Shown here piece after piece: positions 1-6,899 of a DNA stretch of 21,992 nucleotides. The notes under the pieces are model-generated. The model was given only the letters and a program-made list of their open reading frames with translations, ran no database searches and was not told the DNA's origin. Every line of letters begins with the position of its first letter. Position 1 is the stretch's first letter. Made by a program: the position numbers and the translations under genes. Source of the stretch: JAKALX01 sp964508715 (lineage in GTDB: Bacteria > Chloroflexota > Dehalococcoidia > Tepidiformales > Tepidiformaceae); the NCBI GenBank assembly GCA_964508715.1, contig CAZDUX010000034.1, positions 1 through 21,992 on the forward strand, written 5' to 3'.

Positions 1-618
1 CTCGCCGTCGGAGTATTCGGGCCGGGAGGCGACGATCTGGAAGTTCGGGGGATTAGCCTGGGCGAGGGCCTTGATGTTCGCCGAATAGGCATCGAGCGAG
101 GTGGGGCTGCCCGCGAGTTCCATTTTCACTACTTCATCGAAGATCTCGGGTGGCTGGGCCCCAACGAGCATCTTGTTGTTGATGAAGAAGGTCGGGGTGC
201 CGCTCACACCGAGTGCTGCCCCGCGCTGGAGTTGCTTGTTGATGAGCTCGGCGGTGGCCTTGTTACCAAGGCAGGTGTTGAACTTCGACTGGTCCATCCC
301 GAGTTGCTGGACGTAGCCGCGGAAGACGGTGAGGAGGTCCTGCTGCTGGGCAGGTGCATTCGTGGCGGCAGCCGGAGCCTTGCTTTCGTTTGCCGGGGTG
401 ATTGCAGCGGCGGTGGTGTTGGAATCGGCGCCGCCGTTCGTGTACCAGACAGCGCCGGCGATAATCACCGCGCCGATGACCACGGCGAGCGGAGTAAGGA
501 AATACGTCCAGAGTGGGCGCAGGCGGACATCGCGGGGGAGTTCGAACGGCGGTGGCGACGGTTCGCCGTGTGCCTGCGGTTCGAGTGGTTCGTCGTTCAC
601 ACAACCATGGTTACGCAT
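1..618 (-). CDS. Membrane-anchored DsbA-like thioredoxin-fold protein (C-terminus off left edge)
   Basis: The reading frame is open from an ATG at 618 to the window edge, giving 206 codons, and is cut off at its C-terminus. Residues 1-37 are cytoplasmic-looking and about 38-59 form one membrane helix. Residues 62-92 are an Ala/Thr/Gln-rich linker. Residues 93-165 match the second half of a DsbA fold: a helical segment with F112-x-x-C115, then GVSGTPTFFINN (136-147) with the expected cis-proline P141. The first half of the fold, with the CxxC active site, is missing before this segment. The last visible residues (about 194-206) look like the lead-in to another thioredoxin domain. The family works outside the membrane in disulfide exchange or as a solute-binding thiol protein. 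The gene starts 34 nt after ruvA and is probably co-transcribed with it. The fold assignment is fairly sure; the redox role is not, because no CxxC is in view. Confidence 0.75.
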   Translation of the reverse strand, partial: MRNHGCVNDEPLEPQAHGEPSPPPFELPRDVRLRPLWTYFLTPLAVVIGAVIIAGAVWYTNGGADSNTTAAAITPANESKAPAAATNAPAQQQDLLTVFRGYVQQLGMDQSKFNTCLGNKATAELINKQLQRGAALGVSGTPTFFINNKMLVGAQPPEIFDEVVKMELAGSPTSLDAYSANIKALAQANPPNFQIVASRPEYSDGE

Positions 619-652
619 TCGATGGCTGCGGGCGAACTGCGATACGCGGCAC

Positions 653-1318
653 TCAACGCTGGACGTCGCGCCGCCGAAGAACGGCGAGGGTGAGGTCTTC
701 GACGCTGACGAGGTTGGGATCGGCGGCCTGGGCCTCGCCGACCCAGCGTTTCGCCTCGCTGCGCGGATAGCCGAGGGCGGTGATCGCTTCAACCGCATCT
801 ACCACGACACGGCGCTGCTCGTACTGCTTCGGGTCGACCGGGCGTTCATAGCCGCCATCGGCCATGGCAGCTTCGGCGGCGACCTTGCCGCGAAGGGTGG
901 CAATGATCTTGTCGGCCCCGCGCGCACCGATTCCGGGAAGGCGGGTGAGGGTGGCGCGGTCTTCCTGCTCGATGGCACGGGCGATGGTGCTAACCGAGAC
1001 GTTCATCGCCTTGACGGCCTTTGCCGGGCCGATGCCTTCGACCGTAATGAACTTGCGGAAGAAGTCGCGTTCGGCGCGGCGAAGGAAGCCAACGAGTACC
1101 GGCACTGGCTGGTTGGCGCTGGCGGAGTAGTGGATGTGGAGACCAAGGGCGGGACCGGGCAGGCCCTCTGCGAGGTCGCCTTCGCCCGCGAGCGCCTGTA
1201 GTTCGGGCCAGAGAACAAGGGGAACGAGCACCTCGTAGCGGACACCTGCGACGTCGACTTCGACTGCAGGGCCGGTTGCATCCATGCGGGCGAGTTGGCC
1301 CTGCAGATGGGTGATCAT
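653..1318 (-). CDS. ruvA: Holliday junction branch migration protein RuvA
   Basis: This 221-aa protein is near the usual length of about 200. RuvA tetramers hold the Holliday junction open in a square plane and load the RuvB motor during recombination repair. The N-terminal OB-fold begins MITHLQGQLAR. Two helix-hairpin-helix motifs follow, VEGIGPAKAVKA (about 98-109) and LPGIGARGADKI (about 132-143). The C-terminal RuvB-binding three-helix domain is AVEAITALGYPRSEAKRWV (about 177-195) and after. A slightly long loop (GEGDLAEGLPGP) lies between the OB-fold and the HhH domain. The ATG at 1318 lies almost directly against a 7-bp repeat array, and I see no clear Shine-Dalgarno. ruvB and ruvC are not adjacent here. 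Confidence 0.95.
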   Translation of the reverse strand: MITHLQGQLARMDATGPAVEVDVAGVRYEVLVPLVLWPELQALAGEGDLAEGLPGPALGLHIHYSASANQPVPVLVGFLRRAERDFFRKFITVEGIGPAKAVKAMNVSVSTIARAIEQEDRATLTRLPGIGARGADKIIATLRGKVAAEAAMADGGYERPVDPKQYEQRRVVVDAVEAITALGYPRSEAKRWVGEAQAADPNLVSVEDLTLAVLRRRDVQR

Positions 1319-1320
1319 CT

Positions 1321-1353
1321 CGAGTTGCGAGTTACGAGTTGCGAGTTACGAGT
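1321..1353. repeat. Tandem heptamer repeat, cluster 1
   Basis: About 4.7 perfect copies of CGAGTT[G/A]. The seventh base alternates G, A, G, A, so the true unit is 14 bp. The array ends 2 nt from the ruvA start codon, so it occupies the ruvA 5' region. Confidence 0.85.
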
Positions 1354-1381
1354 GCGGTGCACGCTGGCAGTATGCCGGGAT

Positions 1382-1415
1382 GAGTTGCGAGATGCGAGAT
1401 ACGAGATGCGAGTTT
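1382..1415. repeat. Tandem heptamer repeat, cluster 2
   Basis: About five copies related to cluster 1, mostly CGAGAT[G/A], flanked by GAGTTG and CGAGTTT copies. It is separated from cluster 1 by 28 bp of unrelated sequence. The same alternation of G and A at the seventh base is visible. Confidence 0.75.
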
Positions 1416-1475
1416 GCAAGAAACGAGCGGTAGTTGGTACTGCTCGCGGGAGCGGGGCGGGACTACGGTAGTTGC

Positions 1476-1889
1476 ATGGCAGCTATCACCGGTATCGCAC
1501 ATGTAGAGTTGAGCGTTCGCGACCTTGATGAGAGTTCGAGCTGGTATTGCGCACTCCTCGGCGCGACAGAGGTCTTCCGCGAGACGAAGGATGAGTTCGG
1601 CAGGCGCGACGCGGCGATTCGCGAACCAGAGACGGGGCTGATGCTTGCACTGACGGAACACCGCGAATACGAAGGCGCGTTCCAGGTGATGCGGGCAGGC
1701 CTCGATCACCTCGCCTTTTCTGTTGCCAGTGCAGACGCGCTGAACGCCTGGGCAGCAAAGCTCGATGAACTCGAGGTCCCACACTCGCCCATCCGCGATT
1801 ATGGATACGCGCTGGCAATCACGTTCGAGGATCCGGACGAAATTGCCCTCGAGTTGTTCTGGGCGAAGCCGCGGGCTGGCACGACGTAA
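1476..1889 (+). CDS. VOC (glyoxalase/bleomycin resistance/dioxygenase) family protein
   Basis: This 137-aa single-module vicinal oxygen chelate protein has two beta-alpha-beta-beta-beta units. Candidate metal ligands are H9 (in GIAHVELSV), H78 (in LDHLAFSV) and E126 (in IALELFW), which are the usual family positions. E61 could supply the fourth ligand. The family covers lyases, extradiol dioxygenases and drug-binding proteins, and the substrate cannot be told from sequence. I chose the ATG at 1476 because the fold begins there; the frame stays open 14 codons upstream. A -10-like TACGGT at 1464-1469 lies 6 nt before the ATG with no good Shine-Dalgarno, so the mRNA may be leaderless. Confidence 0.85.
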   Translation: MAAITGIAHVELSVRDLDESSSWYCALLGATEVFRETKDEFGRRDAAIREPETGLMLALTEHREYEGAFQVMRAGLDHLAFSVASADALNAWAAKLDELEVPHSPIRDYGYALAITFEDPDEIALELFWAKPRAGTT

Positions 1890-2000
1890 GGGGCGAGCGC
1901 TGGTTCAGATCATCATCTGTACAGGCACCTTCTCATTTTTCCGTGTCACAATGGTTCTCCGGCCACCGCGAAAGCCGGCGACCGGCACCCCCCCTGCCGG

Positions 2001-2014
2001 GAAGGATAGGAAGG
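2001..2014 (+). promoter_or_regulatory. Shine-Dalgarno sequence of thyX
   Basis: Purine-rich GAAGGATAGGAAGG ends 4 nt before the ATG at 2019 and fixes the thyX start. Confidence 0.7.
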
Positions 2015-2018
2015 CGCA

Positions 2019-2843
2019 ATGGCTATCCAGGTAACACTCATCTCTCACAGCGAAGACCCTCTTCGCTCGCTCTACATGGCGTACCGCACGTGCTACTCGC
2101 AGCTCACGCCGCAGCAGGTGCTCAAGCGCATCCAGGATGAGCGGATCAGCCGGGCGGAGATGGAGCAGTTCATCGAGGAGCGGCTCAAGACGGGACATGC
2201 GAGCCCGCTCGAGCAGATCTCGTTCGAGTTTGGGATTTCGGGCGTGTCACGGGCGTTCAGCCACCAGTTCGTGCGGCACCGGGTGGGGATCTCATTCGAG
2301 CAGCAGAGCCAGCGGTATGTCACGTACAAGGCAGGTGAGTTCCCCTACACCGTGCCCGAGACCGTGAGGAAGGCCGGCCTCGAAGACAAGATGGATGAAC
2401 TTTTCGACCGCGTGAGCGAGCTGTACGAGGAGATGGTGGCGGCCGGGGTCCCCTCGGAGGACGCGCGGTTCCTGTTGCCGAACGCAACGAACACGAACTT
2501 CAAGATCACGGTGAATTTCCAGAGCCTCCTCCACATCTGTGATCTGCGGCTCTGCACGCGGGCTCAGTGGGAGTTCCGAAAGGTGGCCGCCCTCATGCGG
2601 GCGGAAGTGAACCGTGTGGCGCCGGAGCTCGGCAAGTACCTTCAGCCAAAGTGCGGGGAGTACCGGCTGGGCTATTGCGACGAGTCGGAGAAGGACTGGG
2701 AGGCGTGCCCGATCGGCCGCATTCGGCCGCACAAGCAGGGGCTCATGCGGCTCTACGAGCAGCACCGCAAGGGTGAACTCCAGCCGCTGCGGGATGAAGA
2801 CTGGGCCGTGATCGAAGAACGGGAGCTTTCGCCAGAAGCGTAG
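2019..2843 (+). CDS. thyX: Flavin-dependent thymidylate synthase ThyX
   Basis: This 274-aa protein makes dTMP from dUMP with methylene-tetrahydrofolate, FAD and NADPH, in place of ThyA. The family signature is present: VSRAFSHQFVRHRVG (76-90), then SFEQQSQRY to residue 100. These carry the FAD/dUMP-binding arginines and histidines. HASPLEQISFEF (60-71) is also typical. In this protein eight residues separate RHR from the serine (RHR-x8-S), whereas the textbook motif is RHR-x7-S. The C-terminal half runs longer than in compact ThyX proteins. The start has a strong Shine-Dalgarno. The gene ends 21 bp from the convergent lipoprotein gene. Confidence 0.95.
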   Translation: MAIQVTLISHSEDPLRSLYMAYRTCYSQLTPQQVLKRIQDERISRAEMEQFIEERLKTGHASPLEQISFEFGISGVSRAFSHQFVRHRVGISFEQQSQRYVTYKAGEFPYTVPETVRKAGLEDKMDELFDRVSELYEEMVAAGVPSEDARFLLPNATNTNFKITVNFQSLLHICDLRLCTRAQWEFRKVAALMRAEVNRVAPELGKYLQPKCGEYRLGYCDESEKDWEACPIGRIRPHKQGLMRLYEQHRKGELQPLRDEDWAVIEERELSPEA

Positions 2844-2853
2844 GTTCCCTGCC

Positions 2854-2872
2854 GGCCGCGGACGCTACGGCC
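2854..2872. terminator. Weak hairpin between convergent thyX and lipoprotein genes
   Basis: GGCCG at 2854-2858 pairs with CGGCC at 2868-2872 across a 9-nt loop. The right arm lies inside the end of the minus-strand gene. There is no T-tract, so terminator function is only suggested by the convergent position. Confidence 0.25.
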
Positions 2873-3824
2873 CCGAAAGGATGGCTGCGAGTTTCTCGGC
2901 GGCCCCGGCAATAGCGGGGCCGGGGGCGCGGAGGAAGAGCCGTGCATCGAGCTCGATCACGTGGTTATCCGGGATGACGCTGCGATTCGCCCAGGCGGCT
3001 GATGCACGGATATCGGCAGCAAGCGATGGTCCCCGGGTGCGGGCGATGACGAGCACGAAGTCCGGGTTCTTCGTGGCGAGCTGGTTGATGTCGACGGTTG
3101 CGAAGCCGGGAAGCGGTGCGCCATCGGCCGCTGGCCCCAGGACGTTCGTCGCGCCGAGCAGCTTCGCGATATCGCCCGCGTAGGTGGCTTCGCTTGCGCC
3201 GTACACTTCGCGTCCCTGGCCGGTAACGATGAGGACGGCCGGGCTCTTGCCGGCGAGCCTGGCCCGGGCGGCATCGACACGTGCGCGGATCGCCTCTGCT
3301 GCCTGCTTTGCCTCGGCGGTCCGGCCGGTGGCATTGCCGAGGGCATCGAGAGCGCTGAGGACGGAGGCGTAGCTCGTGACATCGACAACGAAGACGGGAT
3401 AGGTGAAGCGTTCGAAGTCGCGCGTGAAGGAACCCTGGTAGGCGGCATCGGCGATGACCAGGCCGGGCTCCAGCTTCGCCATCGCCGGGAAGTCGGGAGA
3501 GATGCTCGAGCCAACATTTGGCGCGGTATCGGGCCCCTGGGAGTCGCTCGCCTTGCCAATGATCTCGAGGCCCAGGGCGGTAGCAAGGTCCACCGCCGTA
3601 GGGCTGATGGCGATGACGCGTGTGACCGTTGCGGGGAGGTCGACGGTGCGCCCGGTCATGTCGGTGACGGTGCGGCCGGGTCCGGCGCCGGTTCCGGCGG
3701 GGGTTCTCCCTTCGAGGGTCGGCGTTGGAGTGGGGCGAAGGGGCACTGGCTCTTTGGCCTTGCCGCAAGCACCGAGTGCCACGCCGGTGATGATGACGAG
3801 GAGGATAAGGGGGATTCGCAGCAT
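2865..3824 (-). CDS. Periplasmic-binding-protein-like lipoprotein (BtuF/FecB-type)
   Basis: This 319-aa protein has an export signal ending in a lipobox, ALGAC with Cys20, so it should be a lipid-anchored extracytoplasmic protein. A Pro/Thr-rich tether (about 25-48) follows. The rest (about 50-319) matches the class III binding-protein fold used for vitamin B12, haem and ferric siderophores. It opens with VTDMTGRTVDLPATVTRVIAISPTAVDLATALGL, includes LEPGLVIAD, and has the long linking helix typical of that fold. The ligand is unknown. The start codon overlaps the cofC stop (TGATG), so translation is coupled to cofactor F420 genes. No permease or ATPase partner for it lies in the window, which is odd for an uptake binding protein. 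Confidence 0.85.
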   Translation of the reverse strand: MLRIPLILLVIITGVALGACGKAKEPVPLRPTPTPTLEGRTPAGTGAGPGRTVTDMTGRTVDLPATVTRVIAISPTAVDLATALGLEIIGKASDSQGPDTAPNVGSSISPDFPAMAKLEPGLVIADAAYQGSFTRDFERFTYPVFVVDVTSYASVLSALDALGNATGRTAEAKQAAEAIRARVDAARARLAGKSPAVLIVTGQGREVYGASEATYAGDIAKLLGATNVLGPAADGAPLPGFATVDINQLATKNPDFVLVIARTRGPSLAADIRASAAWANRSVIPDNHVIELDARLFLRAPGPAIAGAAEKLAAILSGP

Positions 3825-4465
3825 CAGCTCAGACGGGATGCTACGTCCATCGAGACAAGCAATCGACCGGCAGCCGTGGCACGCCCCGCGCTGGTGGCGA
3901 GGAGGCGACGGAGGTCGGCGGGTGTGTCGAGGTCGAGGGAAAGGGTTTCATCGAGGAATTCGTGGACTGCGAAGCCCGCGGCCCGCGCTGCCACCCGGTG
4001 CTTTTCGAAGCTGCCGGGCCCATAGGCGAGCGCGTACCCACCCGCGGGGCTGAGCAGCATGGCGTTCGTCCCTCCGTCGAGGCTGCGGACGAGCGTGCAG
4101 GAGGGTGAAGGCGGCGCCGAACCGGCAAGGCTCCGAAGGGCTCGCGCGGTGACGAGTGGGAGATCGGCATGAAGGATGAGGGCGTCCTCGCCGCGGAAGC
4201 GGGCGAGGAGGGTCTCGAGCTGGCCGGTGAGGCCGGAGGCAGCGGACGACTCGGGAACGACGGTGGCCTTACCCTGGAGGCGGTCAGCAAGGTGACCATC
4301 GGCCGAGAGGAGCACGGGTTCGAAGCCAGCCTCGTTTACGGCGCGGAGGACCGTCTCGAGCGTCGTGAGGGCGAGTTGCTCGCGTTCGGCGGGGTCCAGG
4401 AGTTCAGAGAGACGTCCCTTCGCACGGTCGAGCCGGTTGACCGGGATGACGGTGCGAAGGGTCAT
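3824..4465 (-). CDS. cofC: 2-phospho-L-lactate (or phosphoenolpyruvate) guanylyltransferase CofC
   Basis: This 213-aa nucleotidyltransferase activates the phospho-acid with GTP for CofD in coenzyme F420 biosynthesis. Visible motifs are VIPVNRLDRAKGRLS (6-20), ADLPLV (100-105, substrate/metal-binding acidic loop), GGTNAML (131-137) and GPGSFEKH (149-156). All are typical of CofC. Which substrate it takes (2-phospholactate, phosphoenolpyruvate or 3-phosphoglycerate) cannot be read from the sequence. I chose the ATG at 4465, which lies 1 nt after the cofD stop. An upstream in-frame ATG at 4495 would add ten non-conserved residues. The stop overlaps the start of the lipoprotein gene. Confidence 0.92.
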   Translation of the reverse strand: MTLRTVIPVNRLDRAKGRLSELLDPAEREQLALTTLETVLRAVNEAGFEPVLLSADGHLADRLQGKATVVPESSAASGLTGQLETLLARFRGEDALILHADLPLVTARALRSLAGSAPPSPSCTLVRSLDGGTNAMLLSPAGGYALAYGPGSFEKHRVAARAAGFAVHEFLDETLSLDLDTPADLRRLLATSAGRATAAGRLLVSMDVASRLS

Positions 4466-4466
4466 A

Positions 4467-5396
4467 TCAGAGCGACTCGAGCGCGGCCACGACATCGCGG
4501 GCGAGTTCGGTCTTGCGGATGGTGCTGGTCATCATGGTATCGGTGACGAGGCAGTGCATGCCGAGCGCCTCGACGGCGGGGGCAAGGGCACGGTCCTGCT
4601 CGTCGATGACCATCAGGTCGATGAGCCCCTGGTAGATGCGTGCGACCCCAACCGCGGAGACCTCGTGGCCCATAGAGTGAAGCATCTTCGCAGCGGGGCC
4701 CTTGACGACCTGGCCGGCGATAATCGGGCTGATGGCGGCGCGCTTCGCGGGGGTGCATTCGAGTGCTTCACGAATGCCGCGGACGGAGAGGATCGGGCCG
4801 ATACTGACGATCGGGTTGCTCGGGGCGAGGATGACCTGCTTCGCATCGCGGATCGCTTCGAGGACGCCGGGCGCGGGGTGAGCGGTGTCGGAGCCGGCGA
4901 AGCGGACGCTCCGAACCTCGACCTCGGTGCGCAGGCGGACCATGTAGTCCTGGAACGGAATTTTCCCATCGGGGCCGAAGATCTCGGTACTGATGGGATC
5001 GTTCGACATGGGGAGGATGGTGCAGGCGAGACCCCAGGCTCGCCGGAGTTCATCGACGACCTCATGCATCGGCACACCCTGGCGGAGGCGCGTGGTGCGG
5101 TGGAGGGCCATGGCGAGGTCGCGGTCGCCGAGATTGAACCAGCGTTCGTGGCCGAAGCGCTGGAGCTGATCGACGACATTGAATGTGTCGCCGGTGAGGC
5201 CCCAGCCGGTTTCGGGGTTGACAGCGGCGGCGAGCGCATAGATGACGATGTCGGTATCGGGGGAGACGTGGACGCCGTAGAGGCCGACATCGTCGCCGGT
5301 GTTGGAGATGACCGTGATGGCGGCAGGGTCGGCGGCGTTGACGAGGCCCTGGAGGAAGCGGGAGGCGCCGACACCGCCGGCGAAGACCGTATACAT
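4467..5396 (-). CDS. cofD: Phosphoenolpyruvyl/2-phospho-L-lactate transferase CofD
   Basis: This 309-aa enzyme transfers the activated phospho-acid to the deazaflavin FO, giving (dehydro-)F420-0. Family features are FAGGVGASRFLQGL (5-18), ISNTGDDVGLYG (30-41, catalytic Asp/metal site) and SNPIVSIGPIL. The ATG at 5396 was chosen because the family starts with YTVFAGGVG there. A -10-like TACGCT lies 7 nt upstream and no Shine-Dalgarno is visible, suggesting a leaderless mRNA. It is the first gene of the cofD-cofC-lipoprotein operon. Other F420 genes (fbiC/cofGH, cofE) are not in the window. Confidence 0.94.
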   Translation of the reverse strand: MYTVFAGGVGASRFLQGLVNAADPAAITVISNTGDDVGLYGVHVSPDTDIVIYALAAAVNPETGWGLTGDTFNVVDQLQRFGHERWFNLGDRDLAMALHRTTRLRQGVPMHEVVDELRRAWGLACTILPMSNDPISTEIFGPDGKIPFQDYMVRLRTEVEVRSVRFAGSDTAHPAPGVLEAIRDAKQVILAPSNPIVSIGPILSVRGIREALECTPAKRAAISPIIAGQVVKGPAAKMLHSMGHEVSAVGVARIYQGLIDLMVIDEQDRALAPAVEALGMHCLVTDTMMTSTIRKTELARDVVAALESL

Positions 5397-5403
5397 GAGG
5401 GAT

Positions 5404-5409
5404 AGCGTA
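5404..5409 (-). promoter_or_regulatory. Candidate -10 element of cofD (leaderless)
   Basis: Read on the minus strand, TACGCT ends 7 nt before the cofD ATG. A transcript would then begin at or next to the start codon. No good -35 is seen. Confidence 0.4.
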
Positions 5410-5499
5410 CAGGGGCCGGGGGCGAGCAGGAATGGCGAGGACCACCGAACCAGCAAAGCGGGCAATTGTTACAAAATGATAAAGATGCGACCAACGGTC

Positions 5500-5528
5500 T
5501 GGTAAAGGTTATAAAACTTGCCTAGTAT
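5500..5528 (+). promoter_or_regulatory. Candidate promoter of first double-cupredoxin gene
   Basis: An unusually AT-rich stretch (about 5464-5530) in a GC-rich genome holds a -10-like TAGTAT (5523-5528). A weak -35-like TGGTAA (5500-5505) lies 17 bp upstream. It faces away from cofD in the divergent intergenic region. Confidence 0.35.
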
Positions 5529-5565
5529 CCGCCCGAAGAACTTCTGGCACATGGAGGAGAGTACT

Positions 5566-6690
5566 GTGCCCATCAGAATTCGGCGGTTTTTGCTTGCAGC
5601 GGGGGTGGCTGCGGTGGCAGCCCTGCCATTTGTTGCGACGGGTGGGAGTGCCGGGGCAGCGGCGACCTACAATATCAAGGCCGGGGACGGTGAGAATGGT
5701 TACGCCGTCAACATTTTCCTGCCTGCTGCCATCACCGTTAATACGGGCGATACAGTCCACTGGGATTTCCCATGGTTTGAACCGCACACGGTGACGTTTG
5801 GCGCACCGCAGGGCGATCCGACGCAGGCTACACCGAATGTCACAAATGCATCGGCCACGTATGACGGGACCGGTTTCCTCAGCTCCGGGCTCCAGGGCCC
5901 GGAATATCCTCCTGGTGGTCCGCAATCGCCAACGACCTTCGATATCAAGTTCACCAAAGCTGGCACCTACGATTACTACTGTGTCATCCATCCAAACATG
6001 AAGGCCACGGTCACGGTCACGGATTCGGGCACACCCTCGAAGCAGGCAGACCTCGATGCGGCCGGCACGAGTGCCTACAACGACGCGCTCACTGCCCTGA
6101 AGGCTGTCGCTGCACAGGCGAGCAGCAAGCCCGCTACGGTGACGACGAACGCCAACGGTACGAAGACGTACGCGCTCGCGGTGGCCGGGGAGACACTGGC
6201 CGGTGATGTGCAGCAGTTCTTCCCGCCATCGATTGATATCACTGCTGGTGACACGGTCGTCTGGACAAACAACAACCACACGCCGCACACGGTGACGTTC
6301 GGGCCCCCGGCCGGCGACCCGCTCACGGGGAAGCCGAGCGGCGGGCCGGTCTTTAGCGGGAAGGCGGATAGTGCCGCAATCGGGATCGACTTCCCGAACG
6401 GCCTGACCTTCCAGCTCACGTTCCCAAGTGCAGGCAAGTTCCAGTACGTGTGCATCCTTCACGCGAACCAGGGTATGGCCGGTGTGGTGAACGTAGCCGC
6501 TGCGCCGCCACCACCAACGGCGAGCCCGACGGCGCCCGCCGCAACGCCCACGAAGGCCCCAGGGGCGCCGAACACCGGTTCGGGCGTCGCACCGGCCAAC
6601 GATTCAACGGGGCTCTGGCTCATCGCCGGCGCCGTGCTGCTGGCACTCACGGCGAGCGGGGCTGCCGTGGTGGCATTCGGCCGCAAGTAA
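5566..6690 (+). CDS. Secreted, membrane-anchored double-cupredoxin protein, paralog 1
   Basis: This 374-aa exported protein has two plastocyanin/amicyanin-like blue-copper domains. Residues 1-33 form a signal peptide with an Arg-rich start. Domain 1 (about 34-152) has copper ligands H74, C139, H142 and M145 in the amicyanin-type CxxHPxM arrangement. Domain 2 (about 200-310) has H241, C296, H299 and M304. A short helical linker (about 157-186) joins them. A Pro/Ala/Thr-rich stalk, PNTGSG (335-340), a membrane helix (about 350-370) and a basic tail FGRK end the protein, which resembles an LPxTG-style anchor. The start is GTG at 5566, set by GGAGGAGA at 5553-5560; an upstream in-frame start at 5518 lacks such support. 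The likely role is electron transfer outside the membrane. A strong terminator follows. Confidence 0.88.
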   Translation: MPIRIRRFLLAAGVAAVAALPFVATGGSAGAAATYNIKAGDGENGYAVNIFLPAAITVNTGDTVHWDFPWFEPHTVTFGAPQGDPTQATPNVTNASATYDGTGFLSSGLQGPEYPPGGPQSPTTFDIKFTKAGTYDYYCVIHPNMKATVTVTDSGTPSKQADLDAAGTSAYNDALTALKAVAAQASSKPATVTTNANGTKTYALAVAGETLAGDVQQFFPPSIDITAGDTVVWTNNNHTPHTVTFGPPAGDPLTGKPSGGPVFSGKADSAAIGIDFPNGLTFQLTFPSAGKFQYVCILHANQGMAGVVNVAAAPPPPTASPTAPAATPTKAPGAPNTGSGVAPANDSTGLWLIAGAVLLALTASGAAVVAFGRK

Positions 6691-6712
6691 CGGGCCCAGG
6701 CACTCCCTTTCC

Positions 6713-6749
6713 GGGCGGGCGTTGCGGTAACCGCGGCGCCCGCCTTTCT
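6713..6749 (+). terminator. Strong rho-independent terminator
   Basis: A 14-bp stem (6714-6727 with 6731-6744, two G-U pairs) closes on a TAA loop and is followed by TTTCT. It lies 23 nt after the paralog 1 stop codon. Confidence 0.85.
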
Positions 6750-6777
6750 GTGAGAGCAGTCACGTTCCGGGGTGCGT

Positions 6778-6795
6778 ATGGGACTAGAGTCCCAT
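6778..6795. promoter_or_regulatory. Perfect palindrome resembling a DosR/DevR box
   Basis: ATGGGACTAGAGTCCCAT is an 8-bp inverted repeat with a 2-nt centre. Its core GGGACTnnAGTCCC matches the core of the published mycobacterial DosR consensus TTSGGGACTWWAGTCCCSAA. The outer bases and one central W do not match. It sits about 105 bp before the paralog 2 ATG. It is centred about 60 bp before a start site that would fit the -10-like TACGGT at 6834-6839, a normal activator distance. Confidence 0.6.
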
Positions 6796-6801
6796 GCTCC
6801 C

Positions 6802-6811
6802 GGGATATCCC
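6802..6811. promoter_or_regulatory. Short palindrome GGGATATCCC
   Basis: A perfect 10-bp palindrome lies 20 bp (centre to centre) from the DosR-like palindrome, about two helical turns, so the two could lie on the same DNA face. A function is not shown by sequence alone. Confidence 0.3.
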
Positions 6812-6899
6812 ACGGATTAGTTTTCGATGGTCATACGGTTGCAGCCGCAAGGACGCTACCAGGCACGACCAGACTCGAAAGCCACAGAGGGAGAGGAAC

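Noticed and set aside
329..1201. Long plus-strand frame opposite ruvA and the DsbA-like gene
   Set aside because: It mirrors the codons of the two minus-strand genes. Its translation has no recognisable domain, while both minus-strand proteins are clear.
1321..1415. CRISPR array
   Set aside because: Units are 7 bp with no spacers, so these are simple tandem repeats.
1890..2018. Possible tRNA-like GGTTCAGATC segment before thyX
   Set aside because: No acceptor stem or anticodon arm can be built around it.
6450..6899. 150-codon N-terminal extension of cupredoxin paralog 2
   Set aside because: It overlaps the end of paralog 1, crosses a terminator and control region, and precedes a proper signal peptide with a Shine-Dalgarno at 6886-6896.
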